Part shown: piece after piece, positions 7,270 to 15,491 of the stretch
How positions within the stretch are numbered: position 1 is the first letter of the stretch
Layout of the letters: the number at the start of each line of letters is the position of its first letter
Source of the DNA: Halothermothrix orenii H 168
Lineage (GTDB): Bacteria; Bacillota; Halanaerobiia; Halanaerobiales; Halothermotrichaceae
Assembly (NCBI RefSeq): GCF_000020485.1
Contig: NC_011899.1
Span: 893,501-957,500, forward strand
Length of the DNA: 64,000 nt
Direction of reading: 5' to 3'
Notes under the pieces: generated by a model
Seen by the model: the letters and a program-made list of their open reading frames with translations, nothing else
Database searches by the model: none
What the model was told of the DNA's origin: nothing
Position numbers and translations under genes: made by a program

Positions 7270-8145
7270 ATGGTTAAATATAATAAAGAAAATTTAGTAC
7301 AGGTTGCTGTCAAGGGGGAGATATCTCCTGCTGTTTTAGGCAGTGGATATAAGGTTAAGCATGATGGTGAACCCTTTATCCTTCCAGGGGTAGGGGGGAT
7401 TACCTATAATGTAAAAATTGGTGATCGGGTAATGTCCTGGGCAGGTGATCATGTTGAACCTGGGGTAAGCATTAAAATTAATAATAAAGAACCAAAAGGG
7501 GCAAATAATGCTCTCAATATCTTATCTTGTATTGGTAACAAAGCCAAAGTGGTTAGTGGCGATGCTAAAGGTGCTGAGGGGTATGTAACCGGAAAACATG
7601 GGGGAATTGAACATGTGCTGGTATATTTTCCTGATGAAGTGCTTCATAAGTTGACTATTGGTGACAAAATTCAGATTAAGGCCTGGGGTCAGGGGTTAAC
7701 CATAAATGATCTACCGGACATAAAAGTAATGAATCTTTCTCCAGAATTATTTGAAAAAATGCCTCTTGATATTAAAGAGGGGCGCTTACAGGTTCCAGTT
7801 GTTGCTACTATTCCTCCTTATTTAATGGGATCAGGCCTTGGAAGTTATACTGCTTCCCGGGGAGATTATGACTTAACAACTGCAGATATTGATGTACTTA
7901 AAGAGTATGGACTTGATAAATTGAGGTTTGGTGATATTGTAGCTTTGAAGGATACTGATAATAGATATGGGCGTTGTTACAGACAGGGGGCAATAAGCAT
8001 AGGTGTAGTTGTCCATAGTAATTGTCTTAAAGCAGGTCACGGACCGGGAATAACAACTATTTTTACAGCAGTGAGTGATATGATAAAACCTGTTATTGAT
8101 ACAAAGGCAAACATAGCCAATTATCTGAATATAAGAAGCCTATAA
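7270..8145 (+). CDS. DUF4438 family protein
   Basis: A 291-residue soluble protein starting MVKYNKENLVQVAVKGEI, with FILPGVGGITYNVKIGD, HVEPGVSI and a C-terminal GRCYRQGAISIGVVVHSNC-type segment ending in HGPGITTIF. This matches the DUF4438 family known from Thermotogae and clostridia, which has solved structures but no assigned function. It starts at ATG with SD AGAGGAGG. The His/Cys-rich C-terminus could bind metal (inference). Confidence 0.75.
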   Translation: MVKYNKENLVQVAVKGEISPAVLGSGYKVKHDGEPFILPGVGGITYNVKIGDRVMSWAGDHVEPGVSIKINNKEPKGANNALNILSCIGNKAKVVSGDAKGAEGYVTGKHGGIEHVLVYFPDEVLHKLTIGDKIQIKAWGQGLTINDLPDIKVMNLSPELFEKMPLDIKEGRLQVPVVATIPPYLMGSGLGSYTASRGDYDLTTADIDVLKEYGLDKLRFGDIVALKDTDNRYGRCYRQGAISIGVVVHSNCLKAGHGPGITTIFTAVSDMIKPVIDTKANIANYLNIRSL

Positions 8146-8205
8146 CCTGAAATTAAAACCTTATAGGATCGGTTTAATGTTTAAATTTAAAGGGGAGAAA
8201 AAATA

Positions 8206-8664
8206 ATGTTGTTTATTTTTATGGGAGCCAGTTGTACTGGAAAGACCTCAGTTGCTAATGAACTTAATAAAACAATACAGGGGGATATTTATACTGGAAA
8301 AGATTATTTGAGATTTTCAAGAAATAGTGATGAAGCCTGGGGGAAATTCAAGGAGAAACTGATTGATGTATCTACAAAAGATATAGACACTTCAATAATT
8401 TATGTAACAAATGAGATAGACCATGTTAATGAATTAAGTTTAATTAAAGATGCTATATTTATTAAATTTACTGCTGATTTAGAAACAATTAAGACAAGGT
8501 TTTCACAGAGAATGAATGGAAATTTGCCGGATCCGGTAGCTAAAATGTTGGAAAGACAGTCAAATGATTGGAAAAAAGTAGAAGTAGATTTTTGTCTTGA
8601 TACTTCATCAGGAGTTACAGTTAAGGAAAGTGTTAATATGATCAGGGATAGATTTAGAATATAG
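8206..8664 (+). CDS. small P-loop kinase-like protein
   Basis: A 152-residue protein with an N-terminal Walker A (GASCTGKTS, residues 7-15) in the position typical of shikimate/gluconate/adenylate-type kinases. A candidate lid segment with arginines follows (TRFSQRMNG, about 103-111). The substrate cannot be inferred. It lies 60 bases after the DUF4438 gene, with SD GGGGAG. Confidence 0.6.
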   Translation: MLFIFMGASCTGKTSVANELNKTIQGDIYTGKDYLRFSRNSDEAWGKFKEKLIDVSTKDIDTSIIYVTNEIDHVNELSLIKDAIFIKFTADLETIKTRFSQRMNGNLPDPVAKMLERQSNDWKKVEVDFCLDTSSGVTVKESVNMIRDRFRI

Positions 8665-8688
8665 GTTTAAAGTTTTCAGGGTTAAAAG

Positions 8689-8745
8689 CCCGGGGTATAC
8701 AGGTATTAATGCTTTTTACTTATCCTGGTTCTGTATATCTCCGGG
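8689..8745 (+). other. long imperfect hairpin upstream of the LiaF-like gene
   Basis: CCCGG..TATACAG (8689-8702) pairs with CTGTATA..CCGGG (8731-8745) around a 28-base loop. No T-run follows. It could be a weak terminator or a leader structure of the next gene. Confidence 0.35.
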
Positions 8746-8774
8746 TATTATACTTATACATGGAGGTTATTTAA

Positions 8775-9434
8775 ATGAATATCAAAAAGATTTTTGGTCT
8801 TATTCTGGTTGTAATCGGTATCGTTTCTTTATTGAATACAGCAGGGGTAACTGATATTGATGTAGGTGAAATTATCGGGACCTACTGGCCTTTAATATTA
8901 ATTTTTACCGGTCTTTTTAATATAATAACCGGCCCCGCTCCCCATAAAGGAGATTACTTTTTATTAGTAATTGGTTTACTGGTGCAGTTAAAGATATTAG
9001 ATATCCTGAACTTAAATATTCTAGGTCCTCTTTTTATTATTTTCATTGGATTCATGATATTATCACCAGGCAAGTTAATGACAAAGAAAGATTCAAAAGA
9101 TACTATAAATGCTCTAGCAGTGTTTTCAGGTTCTGATATTAAAAATGTATCTCAAAACTTCAAAGGCGGTTCAGCAGTTGCTATGTTTGGTGGTTTGAAT
9201 ATTGATTTGCGGGGGGCTAACATTGATGAGAATCAGGAAGTAGTCCTTGATCTCTTTGCGGCCTTTGGTGGTATTGATATCCTTGTTCCCCGGGAATGGA
9301 ATGTAATTGTTAAGGGAGTACCGTTGTTTGGTGGCTTAAGTAATGAAACCCGGACTGATACTGATTCTGATTTACCTGTTCTTAAAGTAAAAGGTGTTGT
9401 AATGTTCGGAGGAATTGAAGTTTCAAATCAGTAA
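8775..9434 (+). CDS. LiaF-like cell-envelope stress membrane protein
   Basis: A 219-residue protein with about four short hydrophobic segments in residues 1-110 (DUF5668/LiaI-LiaF transmembrane type, with YWPLILIFTGLFNII). A C-terminal LiaF-like beta domain has repeated AVFSGSD / AMFGGLNIDLRGA / AAFGGIDILVP / VMFGGIEV elements. Members sense or modulate cell-envelope stress two-component systems, but no LiaRS-like pair is nearby. Start ATG with SD GGAGG. Confidence 0.8.
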   Translation: MNIKKIFGLILVVIGIVSLLNTAGVTDIDVGEIIGTYWPLILIFTGLFNIITGPAPHKGDYFLLVIGLLVQLKILDILNLNILGPLFIIFIGFMILSPGKLMTKKDSKDTINALAVFSGSDIKNVSQNFKGGSAVAMFGGLNIDLRGANIDENQEVVLDLFAAFGGIDILVPREWNVIVKGVPLFGGLSNETRTDTDSDLPVLKVKGVVMFGGIEVSNQ

Positions 9435-9510
9435 ATTATTATTAATAAAATAGTATAAATAGGGTTAATTTTAGATTAATTTTGATTATAATTTAAAATT
9501 ATGCGAAAAG

Positions 9511-9536
9511 GGCCAGGTTAAACCTGGTCCTTGTTA
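9511..9536 (+). terminator. terminator after the LiaF-like gene
   Basis: A 7-bp stem CCAGGTT / AACCTGG with a single-base loop, possibly extended by GG-CC, followed by TCCTTGTT. The T-run is weak. Confidence 0.45.
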
Positions 9537-9647
9537 AATTCCTGGAGAAAGATACATTTGCTAAACGAACACATGTATGCTAAAATTAGACTAAGATATA
9601 TTAAGATATATATAGATAAATTACTAAAAACTTCAGGAGGTTTTTTT

Positions 9648-9974
9648 ATGATAAAAGACCGGGGAAATATTAAATGGTCATCATTGATGCTGGTAGAACA
9701 CCGTGAAAAACTTAAGCAGCTAATTAAAGGAGAAAAAGAAGTATTAAAACCTGAACTGGATGAGCATATACTTGATGAAATGAATAAAATTCTTGGAAAG
9801 GCCCTGGAAAAAAAACTTGCTGTAAGCTTAGAATATTATAAAAACAGGAACCTTTATAAGGTTAGCGGTTATATAGAAGAATATAATTTACAATCAAAAG
9901 AGCTTTTAGTATGTTCGGGGCTAAATAAAAGGTATCTTTCCCTGGATAATATAATAAGTATAAAGATAAAATAA
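9648..9974 (+). CDS. YolD-like protein
   Basis: A 108-residue protein that begins with the YolD hallmark (DRGNIKWSS then a Leu/Glu/His stretch), a family often found beside Y-family DNA polymerases but of unknown function. The frame stays open 39 codons upstream (from 9531), but ATG 9648 is correct because AGGAGG lies 8 bases before it and the YolD homology starts there. No polymerase gene is adjacent here. Confidence 0.75.
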   Translation: MIKDRGNIKWSSLMLVEHREKLKQLIKGEKEVLKPELDEHILDEMNKILGKALEKKLAVSLEYYKNRNLYKVSGYIEEYNLQSKELLVCSGLNKRYLSLDNIISIKIK

Positions 9975-10147
9975 CTATAATTTTTATCCTATATAGCAGG
10001 GATATACTAATGAATCTATAATGTATATATATAAAATACATAAGAAATTAAACAACATAAAATATATTACACCGAAGCATACATGGGGTTAATTTATTAT
10101 CATTTGTAAATACACTAAAATTATTTGAAGAGAAAGGGTCTATAACA

Positions 10148-11479
10148 GTGAGATATAAAGAACAGGTAAAGTCATTAGTTGATATTTTTAAGTCTGGGGA
10201 AAAATCTCCTAATAATTTTAAATTAGGTCTTGAGTTAGAGCATTTTATCCTTAATAAAGACGACCTTACCGCTGTATCCTATTATGAAGATAAAGGGGTA
10301 GAGGATATATTAAAAGAGCTGGTCAGGGTAAACTGGGAACCAGAATATGAGGGAGCTTACCTTATAAAACTTATAAAGGACAAAATGACTATTACTCTGG
10401 AACCGGGGGGGCAGCTGGAATTAAGCCTTGCCCCCGTGAGCACTATTAAAGAAATTGATTTACTTTATCAATCTTTTCTTGATGATATTTTCCCTATTTT
10501 ACTTAAATGGGATAAAGTTATTGTTAATTTAGGCTACCATCCCGAAAGTGGGATTAAGAATATTCCCCTGTTACCAAAAAACCGTTATAAATATATGTAT
10601 GAGTATTTTAAAAATCGGGGAAGGTATGCCCATAATATGATGAAGGGAACAGCCTCAATCCAGGTAAGTCTGGATTATCAAGATGAGGATGATTATAGAA
10701 AGAAAATTATTTCTTCTTATTATTTGTCCCCAATAATCTATTGTATTTTTGACAATGGACCCTTTTTTGAAGGGAAATTATGGGATGATCCGGCAAGCAT
10801 CAGGTCGATAATCTGGGATAACTGTGATAATGACAGGTGTGGTCTAATAAAAGGTATTTTTAAAGATGAATTTGGATATAAAGACTATGCATCCTATATT
10901 TTAAACTGTCCTCCAATAATTATAAAAAAAGATGGTAATCTTGTTTTTACAGGTGACACCAGCGCCCGGGAACTATTAAGTTCATTTATTTCATCTAAAA
11001 TTTCTAAAGAAGAATTAATGCATTTATTAACAATGGTCTTTCCTGACGTGCGCACCAAAAAATATCTCGAAATAAGAATAGGAGATTCTTTACCATACCC
11101 GTATTTTTTGGGCTTCGTTGCCCTGTGGAAGGGTTTATTATATAATAAAGAAAACCTGGATTATCTTTACAGTAAAGCAGGGCAGGTTGATAAAGGCATC
11201 TATTTTGAGTATAAAAACAGGATTCAAAGACATGGCTATAAAGCTTTCATTGACGGGGAGTCGGTAATCTCCAGGTTCAGGAAACTTAAGGGGATGGCTT
11301 CCATTGGTTTAACCTCAAGTGAGAGGAAGTATCTTGATTCCCTGGATTATATTATTGAAAATGGACCTACCCCTAAAGAAATTACATATCATAATTTGAA
11401 AATAGGTAAAAAAGAAGCTTTACAATGGTGTATGGTTCCGGGAAAGGATGATTTTGTTGCAAGCACTGGATTTATTTAA
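10148..11479 (+). CDS. GCS2-type glutamate-cysteine ligase-like enzyme
   Basis: A 443-residue protein of the plant/actinobacterial GCS2 ATP-dependent ligase family, which joins glutamate to the amino group of cysteine (or a similar acceptor). Family signs are LGLELEHFIL near residue 25, ITLEPGGQLELSLAP near 85, MMKGTASIQVSLDY near 165, and a C-terminal RKYLEIRIGDSLP. The start is GTG 10148 with SD AGAAAGGG 9 bases ahead. It overlaps the ATP-grasp gene by 32 bases, so the two are translationally coupled. The product may be gamma-glutamylcysteine or a related peptide; the acceptor is not proven. Confidence 0.8.
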   Translation: MRYKEQVKSLVDIFKSGEKSPNNFKLGLELEHFILNKDDLTAVSYYEDKGVEDILKELVRVNWEPEYEGAYLIKLIKDKMTITLEPGGQLELSLAPVSTIKEIDLLYQSFLDDIFPILLKWDKVIVNLGYHPESGIKNIPLLPKNRYKYMYEYFKNRGRYAHNMMKGTASIQVSLDYQDEDDYRKKIISSYYLSPIIYCIFDNGPFFEGKLWDDPASIRSIIWDNCDNDRCGLIKGIFKDEFGYKDYASYILNCPPIIIKKDGNLVFTGDTSARELLSSFISSKISKEELMHLLTMVFPDVRTKKYLEIRIGDSLPYPYFLGFVALWKGLLYNKENLDYLYSKAGQVDKGIYFEYKNRIQRHGYKAFIDGESVISRFRKLKGMASIGLTSSERKYLDSLDYIIENGPTPKEITYHNLKIGKKEALQWCMVPGKDDFVASTGFI

Positions 11480-12782
11480 TAAATATAAAAAGATCATAAC
11501 TTCAAATTCTAAAGAATATTACAGGGACTTCTTAAGGGCTAAAAAAAAGGTGGAAAAGTCTACTGCATGGTATCATGGTCAACCGGTCGATTTTTTGTAC
11601 CAGCCAATGTTTTTAACAGAAGATGATGTATCAAGACTTAATTATTTGACATCAACATTAACCCGTATTTTAAACAAAGTCATTTTTCATTATAAAAATG
11701 ATCCTGTATTCAGAAAACAATTTGGATTTCCACCCCTTATGGAAGAAATGATAATGATCGATCCGGGGTATAAAATTCCCTTTCCAGTAGCCAGGTTTGA
11801 CATTTTTTACAGGTACGATGGAGGTCACAGTAAATTTTGCGAATTAAATGCAGATGGTTCATCTGCCATGAATGAGGCACAGGTTATACAAAAAATTATA
11901 AAAGAATCCCGGGGTTTTTCTTATTTTAAAAAAAGTTATGAAATTGAGGACTACGAACTTTTTTATTCATTAATAGATTCTATCCTCGATAATTTTAAAG
12001 AATATTGTAAGGATACTAATAAACACCCCAATGTAGCTATCGTTGACTTCGAGGGAGAAGGAACCATAAATGAATTTCTGGAATTTAAAAAAAGATTTAT
12101 AAAACTGGGTTATAAAACCATAATATGTGATCCCCGTCAGTTAGAATACAGGGATGGAGCCCTTTATTTTGGAAATTTCAAAGTAGACCTTATTTATAGA
12201 CGGGCTACCACCGGGCGACTTATTGAAGAAGCAGATGATATTCAACCCCTTTTACAGGCTTATCGTGATAGAAATGTGTGTATAGTTGGTGGACTTGTCT
12301 CTCAGGTAATACATAATAAGGTTATTTTTTCTATTTTACATAATAAATCTTTAGTTGATTTTTTGAAAGATGATGAGCTAAACTTTATACAAAAACACAT
12401 TCCCTTTACCAGGAAAGTTAATAAACAAGATAACAAACTGGTGAAGGAAATAATAAATAACAGGGATAAATATGTTTTAAAACCCTTTGATCTCGCTGCT
12501 TCCAGAGGTGTCTATGTTGGAAGGGATTTTTCAAGGGAAGAATGGGAAGAATTAGTTAATAATATAGAGGATGATTATCTGGTTCAGGAATTTATTGATA
12601 TTCCCAGAATTGAGATGTTAACTATAGATAAGGATAATATATATTTTGAGAATTATGGATACCTGATTGGCTGTTTTTTATATAACCAGAATTTGAGTGG
12701 TTTTTATACGAGAGCCGGTCGTAAAAATATTATTGGTTCTATTGTTGAGTCCTTTACAGTTCCCAATTTTGTTGTGAGATAA
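11448..12782 (+). CDS. glutathionylspermidine-synthase-like ATP-grasp ligase
   Basis: A 444-residue protein resembling circularly permuted/GSP-synthase-type ATP-grasp ligases: FCELNADGSSAMNEAQ near residue 128 (cf. the E-x-N-x-D motif of glutathionylspermidine synthase), DLIYRRATTGRL around 247, then YVLKPFDLAASRGVYVG and DYLVQEFID in the ATP-binding half. Overlap with the GCS2 gene suggests it adds an amine or amino acid to the gamma-glutamyl product. This would be a two-step thiol or gamma-glutamyl peptide pathway; the true product is unknown. GshB-type sequence features are absent. Confidence 0.65.
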   Translation: MILLQALDLFNKYKKIITSNSKEYYRDFLRAKKKVEKSTAWYHGQPVDFLYQPMFLTEDDVSRLNYLTSTLTRILNKVIFHYKNDPVFRKQFGFPPLMEEMIMIDPGYKIPFPVARFDIFYRYDGGHSKFCELNADGSSAMNEAQVIQKIIKESRGFSYFKKSYEIEDYELFYSLIDSILDNFKEYCKDTNKHPNVAIVDFEGEGTINEFLEFKKRFIKLGYKTIICDPRQLEYRDGALYFGNFKVDLIYRRATTGRLIEEADDIQPLLQAYRDRNVCIVGGLVSQVIHNKVIFSILHNKSLVDFLKDDELNFIQKHIPFTRKVNKQDNKLVKEIINNRDKYVLKPFDLAASRGVYVGRDFSREEWEELVNNIEDDYLVQEFIDIPRIEMLTIDKDNIYFENYGYLIGCFLYNQNLSGFYTRAGRKNIIGSIVESFTVPNFVVR

Positions 12783-12822
12783 CAATATTTGGTTAATTGC
12801 TGGCCAAGGGGGTAAATTTCTT

Positions 12823-13110
12823 ATGAACCAAACTAAACCTGTTAAAAAACATGTATATATATCTGGAAGAGTTCAGGGTGTTGGTTTTCGTTCTTTTTTA
12901 AAAAGTAACGCTGCCAGAATCGGCATTAATGGGTGGGTAAAAAACCTACCGGACGGACGGGTTGAAGCAGTTTTTGCAGGTGAAAAAGAAAAAGTAGCCC
13001 GTATTTTACAACTTGCTAAAGAAGGACCTGCCTGGGCCAGGGTTGATAATATTGAAGAAGAGGACCAGCCATATAAGAATGATTATAACGGCTTTAAAAT
13101 TAAATTTTAA
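12823..13110 (+). CDS. acyP: acylphosphatase
   Basis: A 95-residue protein with the two acylphosphatase motifs: GRVQGVGFR (catalytic Arg at its end, about residue 23) and GWVKNLPDGRVEAVF (catalytic Asn). It hydrolyses acyl phosphates in the cytoplasm. Length and order fit the family exactly. The SD AAGGGGG precedes the ATG. It is the third gene after the ligase pair, 40 bases downstream. Confidence 0.95.
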   Translation: MNQTKPVKKHVYISGRVQGVGFRSFLKSNAARIGINGWVKNLPDGRVEAVFAGEKEKVARILQLAKEGPAWARVDNIEEEDQPYKNDYNGFKIKF

Positions 13111-13258
13111 TAGTAAAAAAATAGTGGATGTTACGTAAAATTTATATTTTACGAAAAAAACATAATATTAACTTTAATTATGAGAAATATTTATTATAAT
13201 AACTTGAACGTGTAAAATTTAAGTAGGAAAAGAAGGAAAACAAGGTATAGATAAAGAA

Positions 13259-13303
13259 ATAGAGACCTCAAACAAACCCGACCAAAGGAGTTGAGGTCTC
13301 TAT
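13259..13303 (+). promoter_or_regulatory. hairpin over the transposase start, IS copy 1
   Basis: A perfect 13-bp inverted repeat, ATAGAGACCTCAA (13259-13271) and TTGAGGTCTCTAT (13291-13303). The SD AAAGGAG is in the 19-base loop and the start ATG (13302) overlaps the 3' arm. Pairing would occlude the start codon in transcripts that enter from outside. Confidence 0.7.
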
Positions 13304-14681
13304 GGTAAATATTTTACTACAAAACATAACAGATATCAATACCTTGGAGAAGGCAGCACTGGAACTTGCAAGGCAGATAATGGAGAAGGTAATAGAAAAG
13401 CTTGAAGAAGAGCTATTTAAAAATAAAGATAAAAATTTAGAAGTAGTAAGATTTTTAGAAAGAACGATATCGACTAAAGTTGGAAACATCAAGCTTAGAA
13501 GGCGACTATATAAAGACCAAAAAACAGGAAAAAGCGTCATTTTACTGGACAAAAAACTGGGGTTAAAAAAGAAAAAAAGAGTAAGTGGAGAATACCTAAA
13601 ACTGCTGGTAATACTGGCAAGTAAGATGAGCTACAGGCAAGTGGAGGAAGTACTGGCTGAAGCCGGTTTTCCCCATTTAAGCCATACAACTATCTTTAAT
13701 GAAGTCAGGGATTTTGGAAAAAGGGAGTCAGAGAGACTCAAACATGAAAAAGAGGAAGTATTCACTGGAGGTAAGATTTTAAAAGGAGAGGAAAAAGAAA
13801 TACCACTACTATTCATTGAAGCTGACGGGATAATGGTTGGTAGTCAGGAAGAAGGAGGAAAGAAGCTGGAAATCAAACTGGGATTAATCCATGAGGGCTG
13901 GGAATACACTAGTCCAGCAAAAAAACGGAAGAGATTGAAGGAGCCACAAATAGTAGCAGGAGTCTATGGAAAAGCAGATGACTTTTATGAAGAATTAATC
14001 CATCAAATAAGCAAAAAATATAATCTTGAAAACACTTTAGTAGTATTAAACGGGGACGGTGCCAGCTGGATACAAAAGACCAGTAAGGAATACTTTGAAA
14101 ATATAATAGTACAACTGGATAGGTATCATATAAAAAGAGATATAGGATTATACTTTGGAAGAGAAGTTGCAGATGATTTATGCAGGGTATTAGCAGAAGG
14201 AAGAAAGCAGGTATTTCTGGACACATTGGAATCGTTAATATGTATGGGAGAAACAGCTGAAAACCGAGAAAAGAGGAGGAAAATAATAAAGCATTTTAAA
14301 AAGTATGAAGAGCACTTATTAGATTACAGATATCGAATACCAACAGAATTAAGGAATAAAGAATTACATGGGATGGGAGCAGCTGAGGGCTATGTGGATA
14401 AGAATGTGGCTCGCAGGATGAAGAACCAGGGAATGAATTGGAGCAAAAAAGGTGCTGAGGCAATGGCTAGAATTTTAATGTTAAAACATAACAAGGAATT
14501 AAAAGAAAGACTTGGAGATCAGTATTACACAATAAAAAACCCGGTAAGGAAAATAAAATATATGTTTAAGAAAGTGGACAGGGATTGGAGTAAGTGGTTA
14601 CAGGCAAAAATACCTGCAATAAATGGTCCAGATAGCGGTAAAGATTGGGTAAAAGCAATAAGAGGACTGGCAACTATTTAG
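13302..14681 (+). CDS. ISLre2-family (UPF0236) transposase, copy 1
   Basis: A 459-residue transposase that cuts and joins the ends of the host IS. Family-like stretches are KMSYRQVEEVLAEAGFPHLS near 110, IEADGIMV near 170, LNGDGASWIQ near 250, VQLDRYHIKRD near 268 and MKNQGMNWSKKGAEAM near 375. Acidic residues of the catalytic core are likely in EADG and NGDG (inference). It is almost identical to copies 2 and 3; the nucleotide difference from copy 3 includes ACT (Thr) against AAT (Asn) in the HTxIFNE segment. The start codon sits in a hairpin. Confidence 0.95.
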   Translation: MVNILLQNITDINTLEKAALELARQIMEKVIEKLEEELFKNKDKNLEVVRFLERTISTKVGNIKLRRRLYKDQKTGKSVILLDKKLGLKKKKRVSGEYLKLLVILASKMSYRQVEEVLAEAGFPHLSHTTIFNEVRDFGKRESERLKHEKEEVFTGGKILKGEEKEIPLLFIEADGIMVGSQEEGGKKLEIKLGLIHEGWEYTSPAKKRKRLKEPQIVAGVYGKADDFYEELIHQISKKYNLENTLVVLNGDGASWIQKTSKEYFENIIVQLDRYHIKRDIGLYFGREVADDLCRVLAEGRKQVFLDTLESLICMGETAENREKRRKIIKHFKKYEEHLLDYRYRIPTELRNKELHGMGAAEGYVDKNVARRMKNQGMNWSKKGAEAMARILMLKHNKELKERLGDQYYTIKNPVRKIKYMFKKVDRDWSKWLQAKIPAINGPDSGKDWVKAIRGLATI

Positions 14682-14757
14682 AATAAATATTTATGGGTTG
14701 TTTGAGGTGAAATATTCTTCCTACCTTTTCTTGACACGTACTGAGCAGAATATCCTT

Positions 14758-14786
14758 TTGACAACAGGTAAAGAATCTGTTATAAT
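14758..14786 (+). promoter_or_regulatory. consensus sigma-A promoter of tetR
   Basis: TTGACA (14758-14763), 17 bases, TATAAT (14781-14786): a perfect housekeeping promoter starting 16 bases after the IS right end. Confidence 0.85.
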
Positions 14787-14792
14787 ACTGTA

Positions 14793-14810
14793 TGAATGAG
14801 TAGTCATTCA
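14793..14810 (+). promoter_or_regulatory. TetR-type operator 1 (TGAATGA-N4-TCATTCA)
   Basis: TGAATGA (14793-14799), GTAG, TCATTCA (14804-14810): a perfect 7-bp dyad just downstream of the -10, at the expected transcription start. It matches the FadR (YsiA) operator of Bacillus as I remember it (TGAATGA-N4-TCATTCA). Binding here would autoregulate tetR. Confidence 0.75.
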
Positions 14811-14862
14811 GTTTCCAAGGAATTTTATTAGATTTATTTAGATTGGTATAGGGGGATCTATT

Positions 14863-15435
14863 ATGAAAATACGGGAAAATAAGAAAGAATTAATCAGAGA
14901 GGCAGCAATAAAAGTTATATCAAAATTTGGTTTTTATAATACTACAACTGCCAGTATTGCAGAAGAAGCTGGTGTAGCAGTAGGAACAATTTATAATTAT
15001 TTCACTAATAAAGAGGAGATATTGGAATACATATTTGCTGTTGAATTTGAAAAAAGAATGAGTTATCTAAAAGAGATTGCACAAGAAGATAGGTCTATAT
15101 ATGAAAAGATAGAATTATTTCTGGAAAAGCATTTTATGGAGGTAAAAGAAAACCCCAGTCTGGGCAAGATTCTGGTCCGGGAAAAAGATTTTTCCCGAAA
15201 AAAGGGCAATATTGCTATTAATGAATATTTAAATAAATTACCACTACTTATTGAGGAGATCTTAAATAAAAGTATAGAAAAGAAAGCCATTGAGCCCTGT
15301 AATACATATTTAATCTCAACAGCTTTATTTGGAGCTATTCAGGGAATTGTAGAAAGGGCTGTTGGGGAGGAAGATTTTAATTTGTTTGATCAGGCTGCAG
15401 CAGAACTTGTAAAAATATTGAAAGAAGGAATATAA
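14863..15435 (+). CDS. TetR-family regulator, FadR-like
   Basis: A 190-residue repressor. The HTH spans about residues 25-50 (TTASIAEEAGVAVGTIYNYF) and is followed by the TetR-typical NKEEIL. The C-terminal ligand domain is helical. Its operator dyad lies before itself and again before the MMPL operon (15452-15469), so it probably represses both. By operator similarity the inducer may be an acyl-CoA or other hydrophobic compound (inference). ATG start behind GGGGGAT. Confidence 0.9.
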   Translation: MKIRENKKELIREAAIKVISKFGFYNTTTASIAEEAGVAVGTIYNYFTNKEEILEYIFAVEFEKRMSYLKEIAQEDRSIYEKIELFLEKHFMEVKENPSLGKILVREKDFSRKKGNIAINEYLNKLPLLIEEILNKSIEKKAIEPCNTYLISTALFGAIQGIVERAVGEEDFNLFDQAAAELVKILKEGI

Positions 15436-15451
15436 AAATTTCAAGCAGGAC

Positions 15452-15469
15452 TGAATGATCATTCATTCA
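15452..15469 (+). promoter_or_regulatory. TetR-type operator 2 before the efflux operon
   Basis: TGAATGA (15452-15458), TCAT, TCATTCA (15463-15469): the same arms and 4-base spacer as operator 1, in the 56-base gap between tetR and the pump gene. It also contains a 14-bp perfect palindrome, TGAATGATCATTCA. Confidence 0.75.
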
Positions 15470-15491
15470 TAAAAAGATAGGAGGGATTATT

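Larger units (their letters stand above)
13206..14741 (+). mobile_element. ISLre2-family insertion sequence, copy 1
   Basis: A 1536-bp element bounded by imperfect 23-bp inverted repeats (left GAACGTGTAAAATTTAAG.., right complement GTACGTGTCAAGAAAAGG.., 16 of 23 matching). Its ends were fixed from copy 2, where a 9-bp duplication shows them. It encodes one transposase on the + strand. The flanks (TAATAACTT on the left, TGAGCAGAA on the right) do not match, so no target duplication remains here. It sits directly before the tetR promoter. Confidence 0.9.
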
